From GCA-2689995 sp964529325 (GTDB lineage Bacteria > Fidelibacterota > Marinisomatia > SCGC-AAA003-L08 > GCA-2689995): a stretch of DNA of 64,000 bases. The stretch lies in contig CAZGWH010000002.1 of the NCBI GenBank assembly GCA_964529325.1, forward strand, positions 21,385 through 85,384, written 5' to 3'. The notes under the pieces were generated by a model. The model was not told the origin of the DNA, searched no databases, and worked only from the letters and a program-made list of their open reading frames with translations. This document shows positions 53,956 through 63,074 of this stretch, piece by piece. A program made the translations under genes and the position numbers. Position 1 is the stretch's first letter; the number at the start of each line of letters is the position of its first letter.

Positions 53956-54120
53956 ATGTTGCAAACCATATTATTTATGTTTTTCCTTGGATTAACAATT
54001 TTTGGTGCAAAATTAGTATTTATAAAAAGTGGAAACCATGATGCTGATTTTATGATAAAATTATTCGGGTATTTATTATTAATGCCTGGGATCATTGGCT
54101 TTTTGCAATTATTACCCTAA
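53956..54120 (+). CDS. Small membrane protein (54 residues)
   Basis: ATG at 53956, stop at 54120. Two hydrophobic segments: 'LQTILFMFFLGLTIFGAKLVF' and 'FMIKLFGYLLLMPGIIGFLQLL'. No family recognised and no strong ribosome site. It precedes the selenoprotein gene by 16 bp and diverges from the ECF sigma gene. Coding status rests on length, membrane pattern and gene packing. Confidence 0.5.
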   Translation: MLQTILFMFFLGLTIFGAKLVFIKSGNHDADFMIKLFGYLLLMPGIIGFLQLLP

Positions 54121-54136
54121 ACCATAGATTGAAATT

Positions 54137-54358
54137 ATGAAACAATTTGAAATTGAATATTGTGAAAAATGAAATTATCATCCAGAATTTGACCGGGTGT
54201 CAAAATTGATAAAATTGAATTTTTTGAATGTGATTATTAAAGGAAATATTAAATCTCCAAGAACTGGAGCTTTTGAAGTTACCTTAAATAATAAACTTAT
54301 ATTTTCTAAATTTAAAACAAATAGATTTCCAACAGAAAATGAGATAAGTAAGTGGTAA
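54137..54358 (+). CDS. SelW-like (Rdx family) selenoprotein, in-frame TGA read as selenocysteine
   Basis: 74 codons including a TGA at 54170-54172 and the final TAA at 54356-54358. The translation opens 'MKQFEIEYCEKUNYHPEF', which places C9-x-x-U12 exactly at the redox motif of the SelW/SelT/SelH Rdx fold ('YCxxUxY'). The rest continues in the same family: 'KSPRTGAFEVTLNNKLIFSK' corresponds to 'TGFFEV...GKLIHSK' of SelW, with a terminal 'RFPTENEISKW'. The post-TGA frame is therefore under protein-level constraint. A hairpin suitable as bacterial SECIS lies 21 bases after the TGA. The family is a thioredoxin-like thiol oxidoreductase of poorly known substrate. Ordinary gene callers would end the ORF at 11 codons or miss it. 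Packing with the next gene is tight (3 bp). Confidence 0.85.
54188..54204 (+). promoter_or_regulatory. Putative bacterial SECIS hairpin
   Basis: TTTGAC (54188-54193), loop CGGGT (54194-54198), GTCAAA (54199-54204) form a 6-bp stem; flanking AAT/ATT can extend it with a bulge. The loop lies 21 bases from the UGA and has G as its second base, both within the published bacterial SECIS consensus. It would bind SelB. Confidence 0.65.
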
Positions 54359-54361
54359 ATT

Positions 54362-54592
54362 ATGTTTAAATTTAGCTATGATTTTCTAGGGAATATTTTT
54401 TCGAGTTCTCGTGCGAATGAATTTAAGCTTGCAAAAATTGGAATTGGATTTATTTTTTTGGGAATTGTATTGTATTTATTAAAAGAATTACTTATTGGAT
54501 TAGTCTCTTTTATATTATTTATCATTGGAGCAGGCTTTTTAATCAAAGCATTTAAAGTCTGGAGATCAAATAATCAAATCCATATTAAATAA
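54362..54592 (+). CDS. Small membrane protein (76 residues)
   Basis: Unknown. A short amphipathic N-terminus ('FKFSYDFLGNIFSSSRANEF') precedes two membrane helices ('IGIGFIFLGIVLYLLKELLIGLVSFILFIIGAGFLI') and a basic tail. It starts 3 bp after the SelW-like stop and ends 8 bp before the next lipoprotein gene, so it is probably co-transcribed. Confidence 0.65.
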   Translation: MFKFSYDFLGNIFSSSRANEFKLAKIGIGFIFLGIVLYLLKELLIGLVSFILFIIGAGFLIKAFKVWRSNNQIHIK

Positions 54593-54600
54593 AATTATAT

Positions 54601-57600
54601 ATGTATAAACTATTAAAATTTAAAATATTATTAATTATATCACTTATTTTCTTTTCCTGTGACTTAAGTTTTTTGATTCCAGATAAAGAAGAGCCTCAAA
54701 TTAACTGGCAAGAATATAGAATAAACTCAAATCCATTTATTGAATTTAATTCAGATAATTTAGAGATTAATCCAGGGTACGAGATATTAGAATTCAAAGT
54801 AAAAGTAACTGACGAAGCAAGTGATATTGATAATGTTCAATTATATGTAGAAGAATTAGACTCAGTTATTTATTCTACAAAATCAACTATTGAATCTGAT
54901 ATTTATGTATTAAAGTGGAATTCAACTCAAGTTGAGTTTCCAGATTCAGTATATACTTTAAAAATAAAAGCCATGGATTCAAGTGAAAATGAGAATATAA
55001 GCTCACCTTTAATTGTAAATTTAGATCAATCTATGGGAAACCCATTACCACTGGATATTATTTCTGTAATTAATAATGAGAATTCAAACTGTATTTTTTG
55101 GGATTCTATTTTAATTGATAGTATTCCAGATTTTTCACATTTTAATATATATATTTCTGATGGGTTTTCAGAAGAGATATTAGAAAGTGAGCCTGATATT
55201 AATTCACATTTTTATTGTCATAATGAACCTTCAGATAATGAAGTTTTATATAATGTCACAGTTGTTGATTCATTTGGATTTGAGTCTGAGTTGACTGAGT
55301 TTTATTCTAATTTATTTGATTATTATCCAATACCATTAAATTTCACTCAAATTTCTTATGTAGGTGATTCGGTGATTTTTAATTGGACTGAATCTCCCGA
55401 TGTAGATTTCGCTCGTTATGAATTGTGGTTTGATTGTTCAGATTGTGAATTTTCAAATGAACCCTTTTATGAAGTAACAAATGTTACTCAAACTTCTTAT
55501 GGATTAGGTTTGTTTACGGGTGATAATTCTGAATATTTATACCCTAATCGATATAATGAATTTTGGCTAAAAGTAATAGATAATTCAGATCAAGCAAGTT
55601 CTGGTGAAATTTATATGACGCCTCCAAATAATTCACCTCAAGCCGTAAATATCAAATCAATCGATTATTCTGTAGAAGGAATAAATATTGAATGGTATAT
55701 AGATGAATTGGATAATACTAATTTTAATTCGTATAATATTTATCATTCTATATCTGAAACAAGTGATAAAATTAAACTCATAAGTATTTTAGATATAAAT
55801 TCTTCAAATTTTAATTTAGATTCATCTTTTGTATCTGAAAATGAATTATTTTCTTTTAGTGAAAATTTTAGCCCATTTATAGAAAATTGGTTTTGGGTGG
55901 GGGTAGAAGATAAATTTGGAAATATTGCAATTGGCAGTGGTATGACTAATTTAATTGATATACCACCACCAAAAGTAGAAATTACAGGTTGGACATATTG
56001 GAAAGGCGTTGACAATAGTGAAAACATACCAGATACAATAATTGTTCATTGGGAAAGTGTTGAAAATTTGATATCAGATTTTAAATCATATACAGTGTTT
56101 TCTTCTACCGTTTCAGATTCCTTGGAAGATACACTTGGACAGGTTTTAAATATTGATGAAAATAGTTTATTAATGACCTATTTTTGGGATGAAGAGGTTT
56201 CATGTAATCAATCGGGTGAATTATTTTTCTGGGTTGAAGTAGAAGATGGTTGGGGACAAAAAACAATTTCTGAACATAGTTTGTTTTCTGAACAAGCACC
56301 AGATAAACCATATATTACAAGCATTTACTTTGAGAATGTTGATGCAGAAAATAGGCAATATGTAATTGAATGGAATGGTAGTATGGATGAAGATTTTAAA
56401 TCTTATTCATTATACTATAGACATGAAGAGGCATTTAGTTATAATGATGTGTTTGATGAAAATTGTATTGAAGATAATTCTGATATTATAAAAGTAGGTC
56501 CATTTACTGACAATCAAATGACACAATATATTTATACTATGGAAGAAGAAGATTGGATAATGTATTTTTTAGTGGTTACTGAAGATGTGTGGGGGGAAAA
56601 AAGCTTTAGTAGTCAGGAAGAATATGATGTTGCAGAAAAAGCAACACCCTTTAATCAAATTGTTTTTCAATCCTTTAGAGATGGGGTGAATAATATTAAC
56701 AGTGTTGAATTAGATTTTGAAGATCCGGGTTTTCCGAGATTACAATTATTTTCAAATGAAGTGGGTGAAAGTTATTCGCCAAGTTTTGAACCATGGGGAG
56801 CAAGAATTATTTTTTATGGTCGAGAAAATGGAAACTTTGAAATATTCTCAATTGGTGCTGGTGGACGAGATTTACAAAACTTGACTAATCATCCAGGGAA
56901 CGATTATAATCCTCAATATACTTCAAATGGTTCTCGGATTATTTTTGAATCTGTACGAACGGGTAATTTTGAAATTTATAGTATGAATAAAGATGGATCT
57001 GATTTAATTCAATTAACTTTTAATAATGGAAGTGATAAGGATTTCAATATTACAAATATTATTTCAGGTACTGATAAAATAGTATATAGTTCAACAATTG
57101 CGGGTAATTTAGAGATATTTGTAATGAATGAAGATGGGACACAAAAACAAAATATTACAAATCACCCTGAACCTGAATATGAACCTGATATAAATGATGA
57201 TGGAAGCCAAATTATTTATATTGGTGAAGTTAATAATCAAGTTGATTTATATTGGTATAATATAGAAACAGGTGATAGCCTTAAATTAACAAATGACAAT
57301 TATATCGAACGCAATCCAAGATTTGTGATGGATGGATTTTCTCCAAATAGTGAAATGGGTAACTTTATAGTTTATGAAAGTAATCGTGATGGCTCTTGGT
57401 CAATTTATTTTCAAAAAATACCAATATCTCTTGATGATTACGAAACAAATGTAATTGATGTGTTTGCAAACAACAGTTTTGACCAAGTTAACCCAAATTT
57501 TGCAAATATCATATTGAATGATATCGATGGTGTATATATGGTTTTTGAATCAACAGAAGATGGAACAAGTTCGATCTTTTTAACAGATGAAGCTAATTCG

Positions 57601-57660
57601 GTTAACCATAAAATTAGTGATGAATCAGGTGATGATTTCTTACCACAAATTCAACCTTAA
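54601..57660 (+). CDS. Lipoprotein with FN3-like repeats and C-terminal TolB/PD40-like propeller
   Basis: 1019 residues. Lipobox 'IFFSCDLSF' near residue 19. Residues about 30-680 are FN3/Ig-like modules with the pattern 'F..Y.LWF/Y..S' also seen in the gene at 42015. From about 690 there are at least five PD40-like blades: 'PWGARIIFYGRENGNFEIFSI', 'SNGSRIIFESVRTGNFEIYSM', 'DKIVYSSTIAGNLEIFVM', 'DDGSQIIYIGEVNNQVDLYWY', 'NFIVYESNRDGSWSIYFQ'. The propeller probably binds a periplasmic or surface partner; no enzymatic signature is visible. Stop is 2 bp from the stop of the convergent sortase gene. Confidence 0.82.
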   Translation: MYKLLKFKILLIISLIFFSCDLSFLIPDKEEPQINWQEYRINSNPFIEFNSDNLEINPGYEILEFKVKVTDEASDIDNVQLYVEELDSVIYSTKSTIESDIYVLKWNSTQVEFPDSVYTLKIKAMDSSENENISSPLIVNLDQSMGNPLPLDIISVINNENSNCIFWDSILIDSIPDFSHFNIYISDGFSEEILESEPDINSHFYCHNEPSDNEVLYNVTVVDSFGFESELTEFYSNLFDYYPIPLNFTQISYVGDSVIFNWTESPDVDFARYELWFDCSDCEFSNEPFYEVTNVTQTSYGLGLFTGDNSEYLYPNRYNEFWLKVIDNSDQASSGEIYMTPPNNSPQAVNIKSIDYSVEGINIEWYIDELDNTNFNSYNIYHSISETSDKIKLISILDINSSNFNLDSSFVSENELFSFSENFSPFIENWFWVGVEDKFGNIAIGSGMTNLIDIPPPKVEITGWTYWKGVDNSENIPDTIIVHWESVENLISDFKSYTVFSSTVSDSLEDTLGQVLNIDENSLLMTYFWDEEVSCNQSGELFFWVEVEDGWGQKTISEHSLFSEQAPDKPYITSIYFENVDAENRQYVIEWNGSMDEDFKSYSLYYRHEEAFSYNDVFDENCIEDNSDIIKVGPFTDNQMTQYIYTMEEEDWIMYFLVVTEDVWGEKSFSSQEEYDVAEKATPFNQIVFQSFRDGVNNINSVELDFEDPGFPRLQLFSNEVGESYSPSFEPWGARIIFYGRENGNFEIFSIGAGGRDLQNLTNHPGNDYNPQYTSNGSRIIFESVRTGNFEIYSMNKDGSDLIQLTFNNGSDKDFNITNIISGTDKIVYSSTIAGNLEIFVMNEDGTQKQNITNHPEPEYEPDINDDGSQIIYIGEVNNQVDLYWYNIETGDSLKLTNDNYIERNPRFVMDGFSPNSEMGNFIVYESNRDGSWSIYFQKIPISLDDYETNVIDVFANNSFDQVNPNFANIILNDIDGVYMVFESTEDGTSSIFLTDEANSVNHKISDESGDDFLPQIQP

Positions 57661-57662
57661 TA

Positions 57663-58232
57663 TTAAATTTGAGTTGAATTTAACCTTTCAGCTTTGATAA
57701 TATACCTTAATGGTGCATCTCCAATATAATTAAATGGATAACACGTAATCAGCGTTAATTCAGTGTAATCATATTGATGTAGCCACTTTGTATCCATTGG
57801 GTTTACAATGTGTATTGAATTCACAACATAATTTACAACTGCTGTTTTGCTCTCCAAAATTATTTGATTACCTTCTAATAGCTTTTCTAATCCACTAAAA
57901 AATGAATCTCTATGACCTGCAATTACACAATTACCATTCATATTTGGTAAGGCTGTTTCATAAATATGCCCAGAACCATATTCTAAACTTCCATTACTTG
58001 CACCTTCAATAATGATATGGTCAAATTTTATTTTTGGTATTATCAATCTTCCAATTGGGTATGTATTTGACCAAGACCACGGTTTTGTATTTTTCTGTGT
58101 AGATTTTGTTTCTTCCCATGCTTTTTCTAAAAGGAATTGCCCAATAAAACCTTTTGAATAAAATAGCAGGGAATTTCCAATTAGCAAACTCCCTACTATT
58201 AGGAGTAAGAAAGAGAAATATTTAATTTTCAT
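57663..58232 (-). CDS. Gram-negative (marine-type) sortase
   Basis: 189 residues. N-terminal membrane helix, then the sortase barrel. The catalytic His is in 'NCVIAGHRDS' (H107), the Cys in 'TLITCYPF' (C164) and the Arg in 'LRYII' (R176). This is the group of sortases in Gram-negative marine bacteria that serve a single dedicated substrate, which is the gene immediately upstream (11-bp overlap). Confidence 0.9.
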   Translation of the reverse strand: MKIKYFSFLLLIVGSLLIGNSLLFYSKGFIGQFLLEKAWEETKSTQKNTKPWSWSNTYPIGRLIIPKIKFDHIIIEGASNGSLEYGSGHIYETALPNMNGNCVIAGHRDSFFSGLEKLLEGNQIILESKTAVVNYVVNSIHIVNPMDTKWLHQYDYTELTLITCYPFNYIGDAPLRYIIKAERLNSTQI

Positions 58233-60399
58233 TTGTATTAAGTTTTAAAATTAAACTAATAAATATTGAAAGCAATATGAAAAATATGCCAGTGAGAAAG
58301 AAAATTGGATATTGAGTTGCTGTTTGTGGTAAAGTTTTTTCAATCGACTCATCATTATCTTTTTGTATTGAATTTATATTTTCAGCCATTATTGGCTTTC
58401 GGTGGTTTGCACTTTTAAAAATGCCGTCATAACTCCAACCATAAGGCATCTCAACAGGGATATTTTTTATATTATACGCCAATGCAGGGTTTGTGATTTT
58501 ATCTTCAATAGCAATGAATGATGTAAATTGAGTTACTATTTTAAATGACTTAGCAATATCAATTATATGTTGTTTTGATTCTTCCCCACCTCTTCTAAAA
58601 TCATTCATTAACTCTTTAACTTTCATTCTTGCCCAAATTGTTGATATTCCTTCAGCAGGTTTTGCTTGATTTAAATCTAATGATAAATGTTGAATAAATC
58701 GATTTCCATTTAAATTTCCTGAAAATTTAACTTTTTCATCACTAATTTCATTTAATTTTCCAATGACAGTTAACGGTTGCCCTTTATATAAATCAGGAAT
58801 TGTTTTTGGATAAATTTCACAATCACTTGGTAATTCTAATAATAAATCTGTAATTATAGGATTTTCAATCTTGGAGAATAATTCAGTCACTTTTTCTTTT
58901 ACTTGATTTTGATTATGAATATAAGTAAATGTCCCCTTTCCGAGTTCAGATATTTTTTCTAATAAATAACCATTTGATGCATGCCCAATTGCAAGTGTGA
59001 ATAATCGGCTATTTCCTAATTTATTTTCAACTAAATTAAATAATTGATTTTCATTTCCAACAGAACCATCAGTTAAAAACACCACCATCTTCATTTTATT
59101 GTTTTGTGGGGTAAAATCAAATCCTGCTTCTAATGCCGGTTGAGCCATTGTGCCACCATTTGCATATAATTGATTAATGAAATTTAATCCTCTATGTTTA
59201 TTTTCATCATTTGCTGGTAAAGAATTGGAATTAAATGAGGTATAATTATTATTAAAGGCAATAATATTAAAGGATTCTTCGGGTTTTAATCGATTTAATA
59301 TTTCAATTAATGCTGATTTTGCTTGAAGGATTTTAGTCCCTTGCATTGATCCTGAAATATCTAAAATAAATATTATTTCTTTATTGATTATTTTTATATT
59401 TCCGTTAATTTGTGGTGGCATTGCCATAAGTAAAAAATATTCTTCATTATTAAAAGTGGAAGTAAATAACGCTGCTTGTGGTTGATTTTCTGGTTTAATT
59501 GAATATTCTAAAATAAAATCTTTATTTGGAATTATAACTTGATGTTCTAAAGTGATATTATAATGTTCATCAATATTTTCACTTTCAATTTTATGAGTAG
59601 GACTTAAAAGCTTTTCAATTGATAATCCTGCATTTAATTTTATTGAGATACTCAAATTATTTCCTGTACGCATTCCTTCAGGAATGATTGGGGGAGTTAT
59701 TCGAGAGGCATCCGGTACAATATCGGTATCCAATGCCCAGCCTGTTCCTGAATAACCTCTAATTGTATTTCCAGGAATAAACCGTGGGCCAACAACCATT
59801 GGAAATTTATATGAGTATTTTCCTTCTTCATAATATAATTTTTCAACTAATTTTAATCGAATAATGACATGTTCACCCGGCAATATATTTGCAACGGAAT
59901 TTGTGAAAATATTTGGGCGTTCTTGTTCCGTAAGTCCTGCTTTTTTTCCTTGAGATTTAGCCTGTTCATATTTTTTTCGTGCTTCAACTTTTTCTTCAAC
60001 TTCACCTTTTATATGTCTATCACCAATAATCATTTCCATATCTCTAACAGCACAATTAGCAGATAATGGAAATACATAAATTGTTTCTATAATTTCATTA
60101 GTGTCATTGATATAATGTTGATCAACTGTAGTGGACGCAATCATACCTTCTATATCAACATTCACAATTGTATTTAAGTTTGGCATTGGCTGATAAAGCC
60201 CACTTTCACCATCTTTAATTACAAGCGTGCCTTCTGAAATATCAGAAAAATTTACAGGAGCTAAATTGGTTATTTTTTGAATATGGGTAATTATAGAATT
60301 TAAATTATTCTTTGCTATCGGTTGAGTTTCATTTATTGTATTTCCAATAATTACAGAAGTTAAAATAAATAATATAGTTTTTGTTATGAGCGATTTCAT
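58222..60399 (-). CDS. VIT/vWA sortase target protein with LPQTA motif
   Basis: 725 residues. Signal peptide, a VIT domain (about 85-215, with 'NDTNEIIETIYVFPLSANCAVRDMEMIIGDR' region), a von Willebrand A domain with the MIDAS motif 'DISGS' near residue 350, and a C-terminal sorting signal 'TLPQTATQYP' followed by a membrane helix ('IFFLTGIFFILLSIFISLIL') and short polar tail. This is the typical target of the adjacent GN sortase. The motif is LPQTA rather than LPXTG. AAAAGGATAG precedes the ATG. It diverges from the TPR-regulator gene over 246 bp. Confidence 0.9.
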   Translation of the reverse strand: MKSLITKTILFILTSVIIGNTINETQPIAKNNLNSIITHIQKITNLAPVNFSDISEGTLVIKDGESGLYQPMPNLNTIVNVDIEGMIASTTVDQHYINDTNEIIETIYVFPLSANCAVRDMEMIIGDRHIKGEVEEKVEARKKYEQAKSQGKKAGLTEQERPNIFTNSVANILPGEHVIIRLKLVEKLYYEEGKYSYKFPMVVGPRFIPGNTIRGYSGTGWALDTDIVPDASRITPPIIPEGMRTGNNLSISIKLNAGLSIEKLLSPTHKIESENIDEHYNITLEHQVIIPNKDFILEYSIKPENQPQAALFTSTFNNEEYFLLMAMPPQINGNIKIINKEIIFILDISGSMQGTKILQAKSALIEILNRLKPEESFNIIAFNNNYTSFNSNSLPANDENKHRGLNFINQLYANGGTMAQPALEAGFDFTPQNNKMKMVVFLTDGSVGNENQLFNLVENKLGNSRLFTLAIGHASNGYLLEKISELGKGTFTYIHNQNQVKEKVTELFSKIENPIITDLLLELPSDCEIYPKTIPDLYKGQPLTVIGKLNEISDEKVKFSGNLNGNRFIQHLSLDLNQAKPAEGISTIWARMKVKELMNDFRRGGEESKQHIIDIAKSFKIVTQFTSFIAIEDKITNPALAYNIKNIPVEMPYGWSYDGIFKSANHRKPIMAENINSIQKDNDESIEKTLPQTATQYPIFFLTGIFFILLSIFISLILKLNTNEN

Positions 60400-60645
60400 T
60401 TTCTATCCTTTTTTGTATTCGTTAATTTCACTCTAATTTTTAGAGCTATTTAATAGACGATTTAATAATTATAATTCTTTCATATAAATACTAAAATAGA
60501 TAGAATATAAATTTTTTCAATTATACATTAAACAAAGTATATGAATAACTATGCAAAATAACACAATTTTATTCAATAAATATTAAATTTAACTTGTATT
60601 TATGCAATTATTAATTGGAAATTAGTTGAACGATAATTTAATTAA
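60400..60645. promoter_or_regulatory. Divergent intergenic region
   Basis: 246 bp, extremely AT-rich, between the sortase-target gene (-) and the TPR-regulator gene (+). It must carry both promoters. No ORF, tRNA or clear palindrome was found. No promoter boxes stand out enough to be given. Confidence 0.4.
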
Positions 60646-62094
60646 ATGACAATAATACCTGAAATATTTAAAACTAATAATCCAATTGAAGATTATTTAC
60701 ATACCAAAATTGATAAAAAATCATCCATTTGGCGTGAATATCTCTCTCATATAAAACTAATCCATCAAGATTATAACCTTAAAAAAACTGACCCTAATGC
60801 AAAATTAGACAATTTTGATACTCATCATTCAATTTTAATTATTTTAGGTAGGGGGCGTTATCAAATTAGACATGGTCGTTTATTGGATGGTGCTAAATTA
60901 ATAGGATATGCTTATAAATTAAATGAAAATAAAAATCCTAACTTATCCGCATTAATAATATTAGAAATGGTTTCGTTTTTAGGAATTATAGGAAATTTTG
61001 AAATTGCACGATTACTTTTACCTCAAATCTCTTTGGTTTCAACGAATACATATTTATTAAAAATATCCGATTATTTTTTATTGGTTCAAGATATGCGAAC
61101 AGGAAACTTAAAAGATATTTCGCTTCTTAACCAATCACTTGACTATTTTACTAAAATTAAATCCAATTCTTATATTTTATATCATCAAAAAATATTAGCG
61201 AATTATTATCGTCGAAAAGGGAAATATAAAAAAGCAAATTCTATTTATACTACGGCTATTGAAAATGCTAAACTTAAAAAATTAACTCATATTCAGTTGG
61301 CATTAACTCATGATAATGGTTTACTTCAATATTATATGAAATCAAATGAAACTGCGATTAATATTCTAACTGAATTAATAAAAACAACAACTCATATTTA
61401 CACTTTAGCATTTATTCATTCTAGTTTAGGGTTTATTTATCAAAAATTAAATCAATTGGATAAAGCATTAATCCATTTTCAAAATGCATTTGAAAAAATA
61501 ATATTCAATAATATTTTCCAAATGGAACCTGGATTATGTTTGTATTTAGGCAGAATACATAAAGAAAAAAATAATATATCATTAGTACAATATTTTTTTG
61601 AGAGGGGATTTAATTCTGCACAAGATTTAGTAAAACAAAATTTTCCATATAATGGTGATAGATTAAACGCAATAGAGTCCCATATTCAGTTTTTAAAAGA
61701 TTACCCCAATTTAATTGTAAATCCATTAGATAATTTAGATTTTAGTTTCGCAATAAATAAAAATCTTGATGAAATACGAAAAATATTCCACTTTCATTTA
61801 ATAACTAAATTGATGCGTGAATTTAAATCTGTTCGTAAATCATCTAAGTTTATAAATTTACCTGAAAGGACTTTTCATCATATAAAACAGCGGTGTATAA
61901 ATCATAATATTCCAATCCCTGTATTTTTAATACATTATTTTATTACTAAAAAAAATACAAATTGGAAAAATATTAATATTGAGTTTGATAGACAAATATT
62001 ATTATTTCTCACTCAATATTATGGGAATAAACAAATAGCAAGTAACAAATTAAATATCAGTTATGCTCATTTTGTTAAAATTTCAAAAAGATGA
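60646..62094 (+). CDS. TPR-repeat protein with two Fis-like helix-turn-helix segments
   Basis: 482 residues. Residues about 60-355 are TPR-like helical pairs ('NYYRRKGKYKKANSIYTTAIENAK', 'SLGFIYQKLNQLDKALIHFQNA'). The C-terminus holds two segments that resemble the Fis-type HTH: 'LMREFKSVRKSSKFINLPERTFHHIKQRC' and 'LTQYYGNKQIASNKLNISYAHFVKISKR'. It is probably a transcriptional regulator sensing a ligand or partner via its TPRs. The HTH reading is by eye and moderate. It is divergent from the sortase target gene, which it might control. Its ATG has no strong ribosome site. Confidence 0.6.
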   Translation: MTIIPEIFKTNNPIEDYLHTKIDKKSSIWREYLSHIKLIHQDYNLKKTDPNAKLDNFDTHHSILIILGRGRYQIRHGRLLDGAKLIGYAYKLNENKNPNLSALIILEMVSFLGIIGNFEIARLLLPQISLVSTNTYLLKISDYFLLVQDMRTGNLKDISLLNQSLDYFTKIKSNSYILYHQKILANYYRRKGKYKKANSIYTTAIENAKLKKLTHIQLALTHDNGLLQYYMKSNETAINILTELIKTTTHIYTLAFIHSSLGFIYQKLNQLDKALIHFQNAFEKIIFNNIFQMEPGLCLYLGRIHKEKNNISLVQYFFERGFNSAQDLVKQNFPYNGDRLNAIESHIQFLKDYPNLIVNPLDNLDFSFAINKNLDEIRKIFHFHLITKLMREFKSVRKSSKFINLPERTFHHIKQRCINHNIPIPVFLIHYFITKKNTNWKNINIEFDRQILLFLTQYYGNKQIASNKLNISYAHFVKISKR

Positions 62095-62336
62095 TGAACT
62101 TAAATTATATTTACCACTCCACTTCTGCAAAAATGCTCAGCACAGGCTCAATCCTATCCTTGATGAAGGAGTGGAAGTCGGTTTACCGACAGGGGAAAAA
62201 TTATTGGAATAAAAAGTTTATTAAAATAAAATTTAATAACTGTAGGGATGAACCAATGTGGACATTCTATTAATGGACAGACACACAGGTCTATTCTTAC
62301 GGATTTTTGGAACTTGAAATAAAATGGAGAAAGAAA
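62095..62336 (+). repeat. Intergenic region with degenerate REP-like palindromes
   Basis: 242 bp without a credible gene. CCACTCC (62114-62120) pairs with GGAGTGG (62168-62174); directly next is GTCGGT-TT-ACCGAC (62177-62190); a third partial palindrome (AGAC...GTCT) lies near 62280-62295. A stretch near 62137 (GCTCAGCACAGGC) resembles a repeat often seen in FCB genomes. The array looks like a decayed repeat or mobile-element end and marks the beginning of the more GC-rich right end. Confidence 0.45.
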
Positions 62337-63074
62337 ATGAACATACATAAAATGATAAAATATATAATTTTTACAGTATCATTCGTAATAATCGGTTGGG
62401 GACAAAACTGTTATGGAGATGAGGATTGCGCTGATGGTTACGCCTGTATCTCTCCCACTGGTGATTGTAATTTTATTACCATTGCAGGTGAATGTATTGA
62501 ACAAGATGGCGAGTGTACTGGTGATTTTAATCCTGTATGTGGGTGTGATGGTGTAACCTATTCTAATGAATGTTACGCTCATCGTGAAGGCACCGGCATC
62601 GCCTACGGAGGGGAGTGTGAACCCGACCCCCAAATCGGAGATGAATGCCTTATAAGTGATGAAGAGCTGGGATATTATAATTGTTATTTGCAGTGCTATC
62701 CTATTTGGTATTTAGAAAATGGGCTGGGAGATGGAATTTGTGATGACTTTTGGGGAAGTGCTGAATTATTTTGCCCTGAATTCGGCTACGACTGTGGTGA
62801 CTGTAACCCTGACTGGGACGGCTCAGACCCCTTGGAGTTTTGTGAAGAAGACTACGATGGACCTACTTGGCATATCTCAACTGACGGCTCAGATGATACA
62901 GGTGACGGATCTGCTGATAATCCATTTGCCAGTATTCAGTATGGGATTGATATGTCGGCAGAAGGAGATACGGTATTGGTTGCAGTCGGTATGTATTTTG
63001 AAAATATAATTTGGCCTGCCACAAATGGTATAAAACTTATGGGTTCAGGGCAAAATAACTGCATTATCGAGTAG
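62337..63074 (+). pseudogene. Kazal-domain / beta-helix surface protein, truncated
   Basis: The ATG at 62337 follows GGAGAAAGAAA and opens a signal peptide ('KYIIFTVSFVIIGWGQ'); the upstream ATG at 62307 would add ten polar residues. Residues about 40-95 include a Kazal inhibitor signature ('FNPVCGCDGVTYSNECYAHREG'). A 'DDTGDGSADNPFASIQYGID' segment then starts a DUF1565-type parallel beta-helix, but it stops at 'GQNNCIIE*' after about 60 residues, far short of a full helix. A PIN-toxin fragment follows in another frame at once, so the gene was cut by rearrangement. GC content is visibly higher than in most of the window. Confidence 0.7.

Noticed and set aside
53901..54095. 64-codon minus-strand ORF
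   Set aside because: Antisense to the 54-residue membrane protein, and no supporting start or family.
62091..62273. 60-codon ORF after the TPR regulator
   Set aside because: It runs through the palindromes and has no family features or ribosome site.
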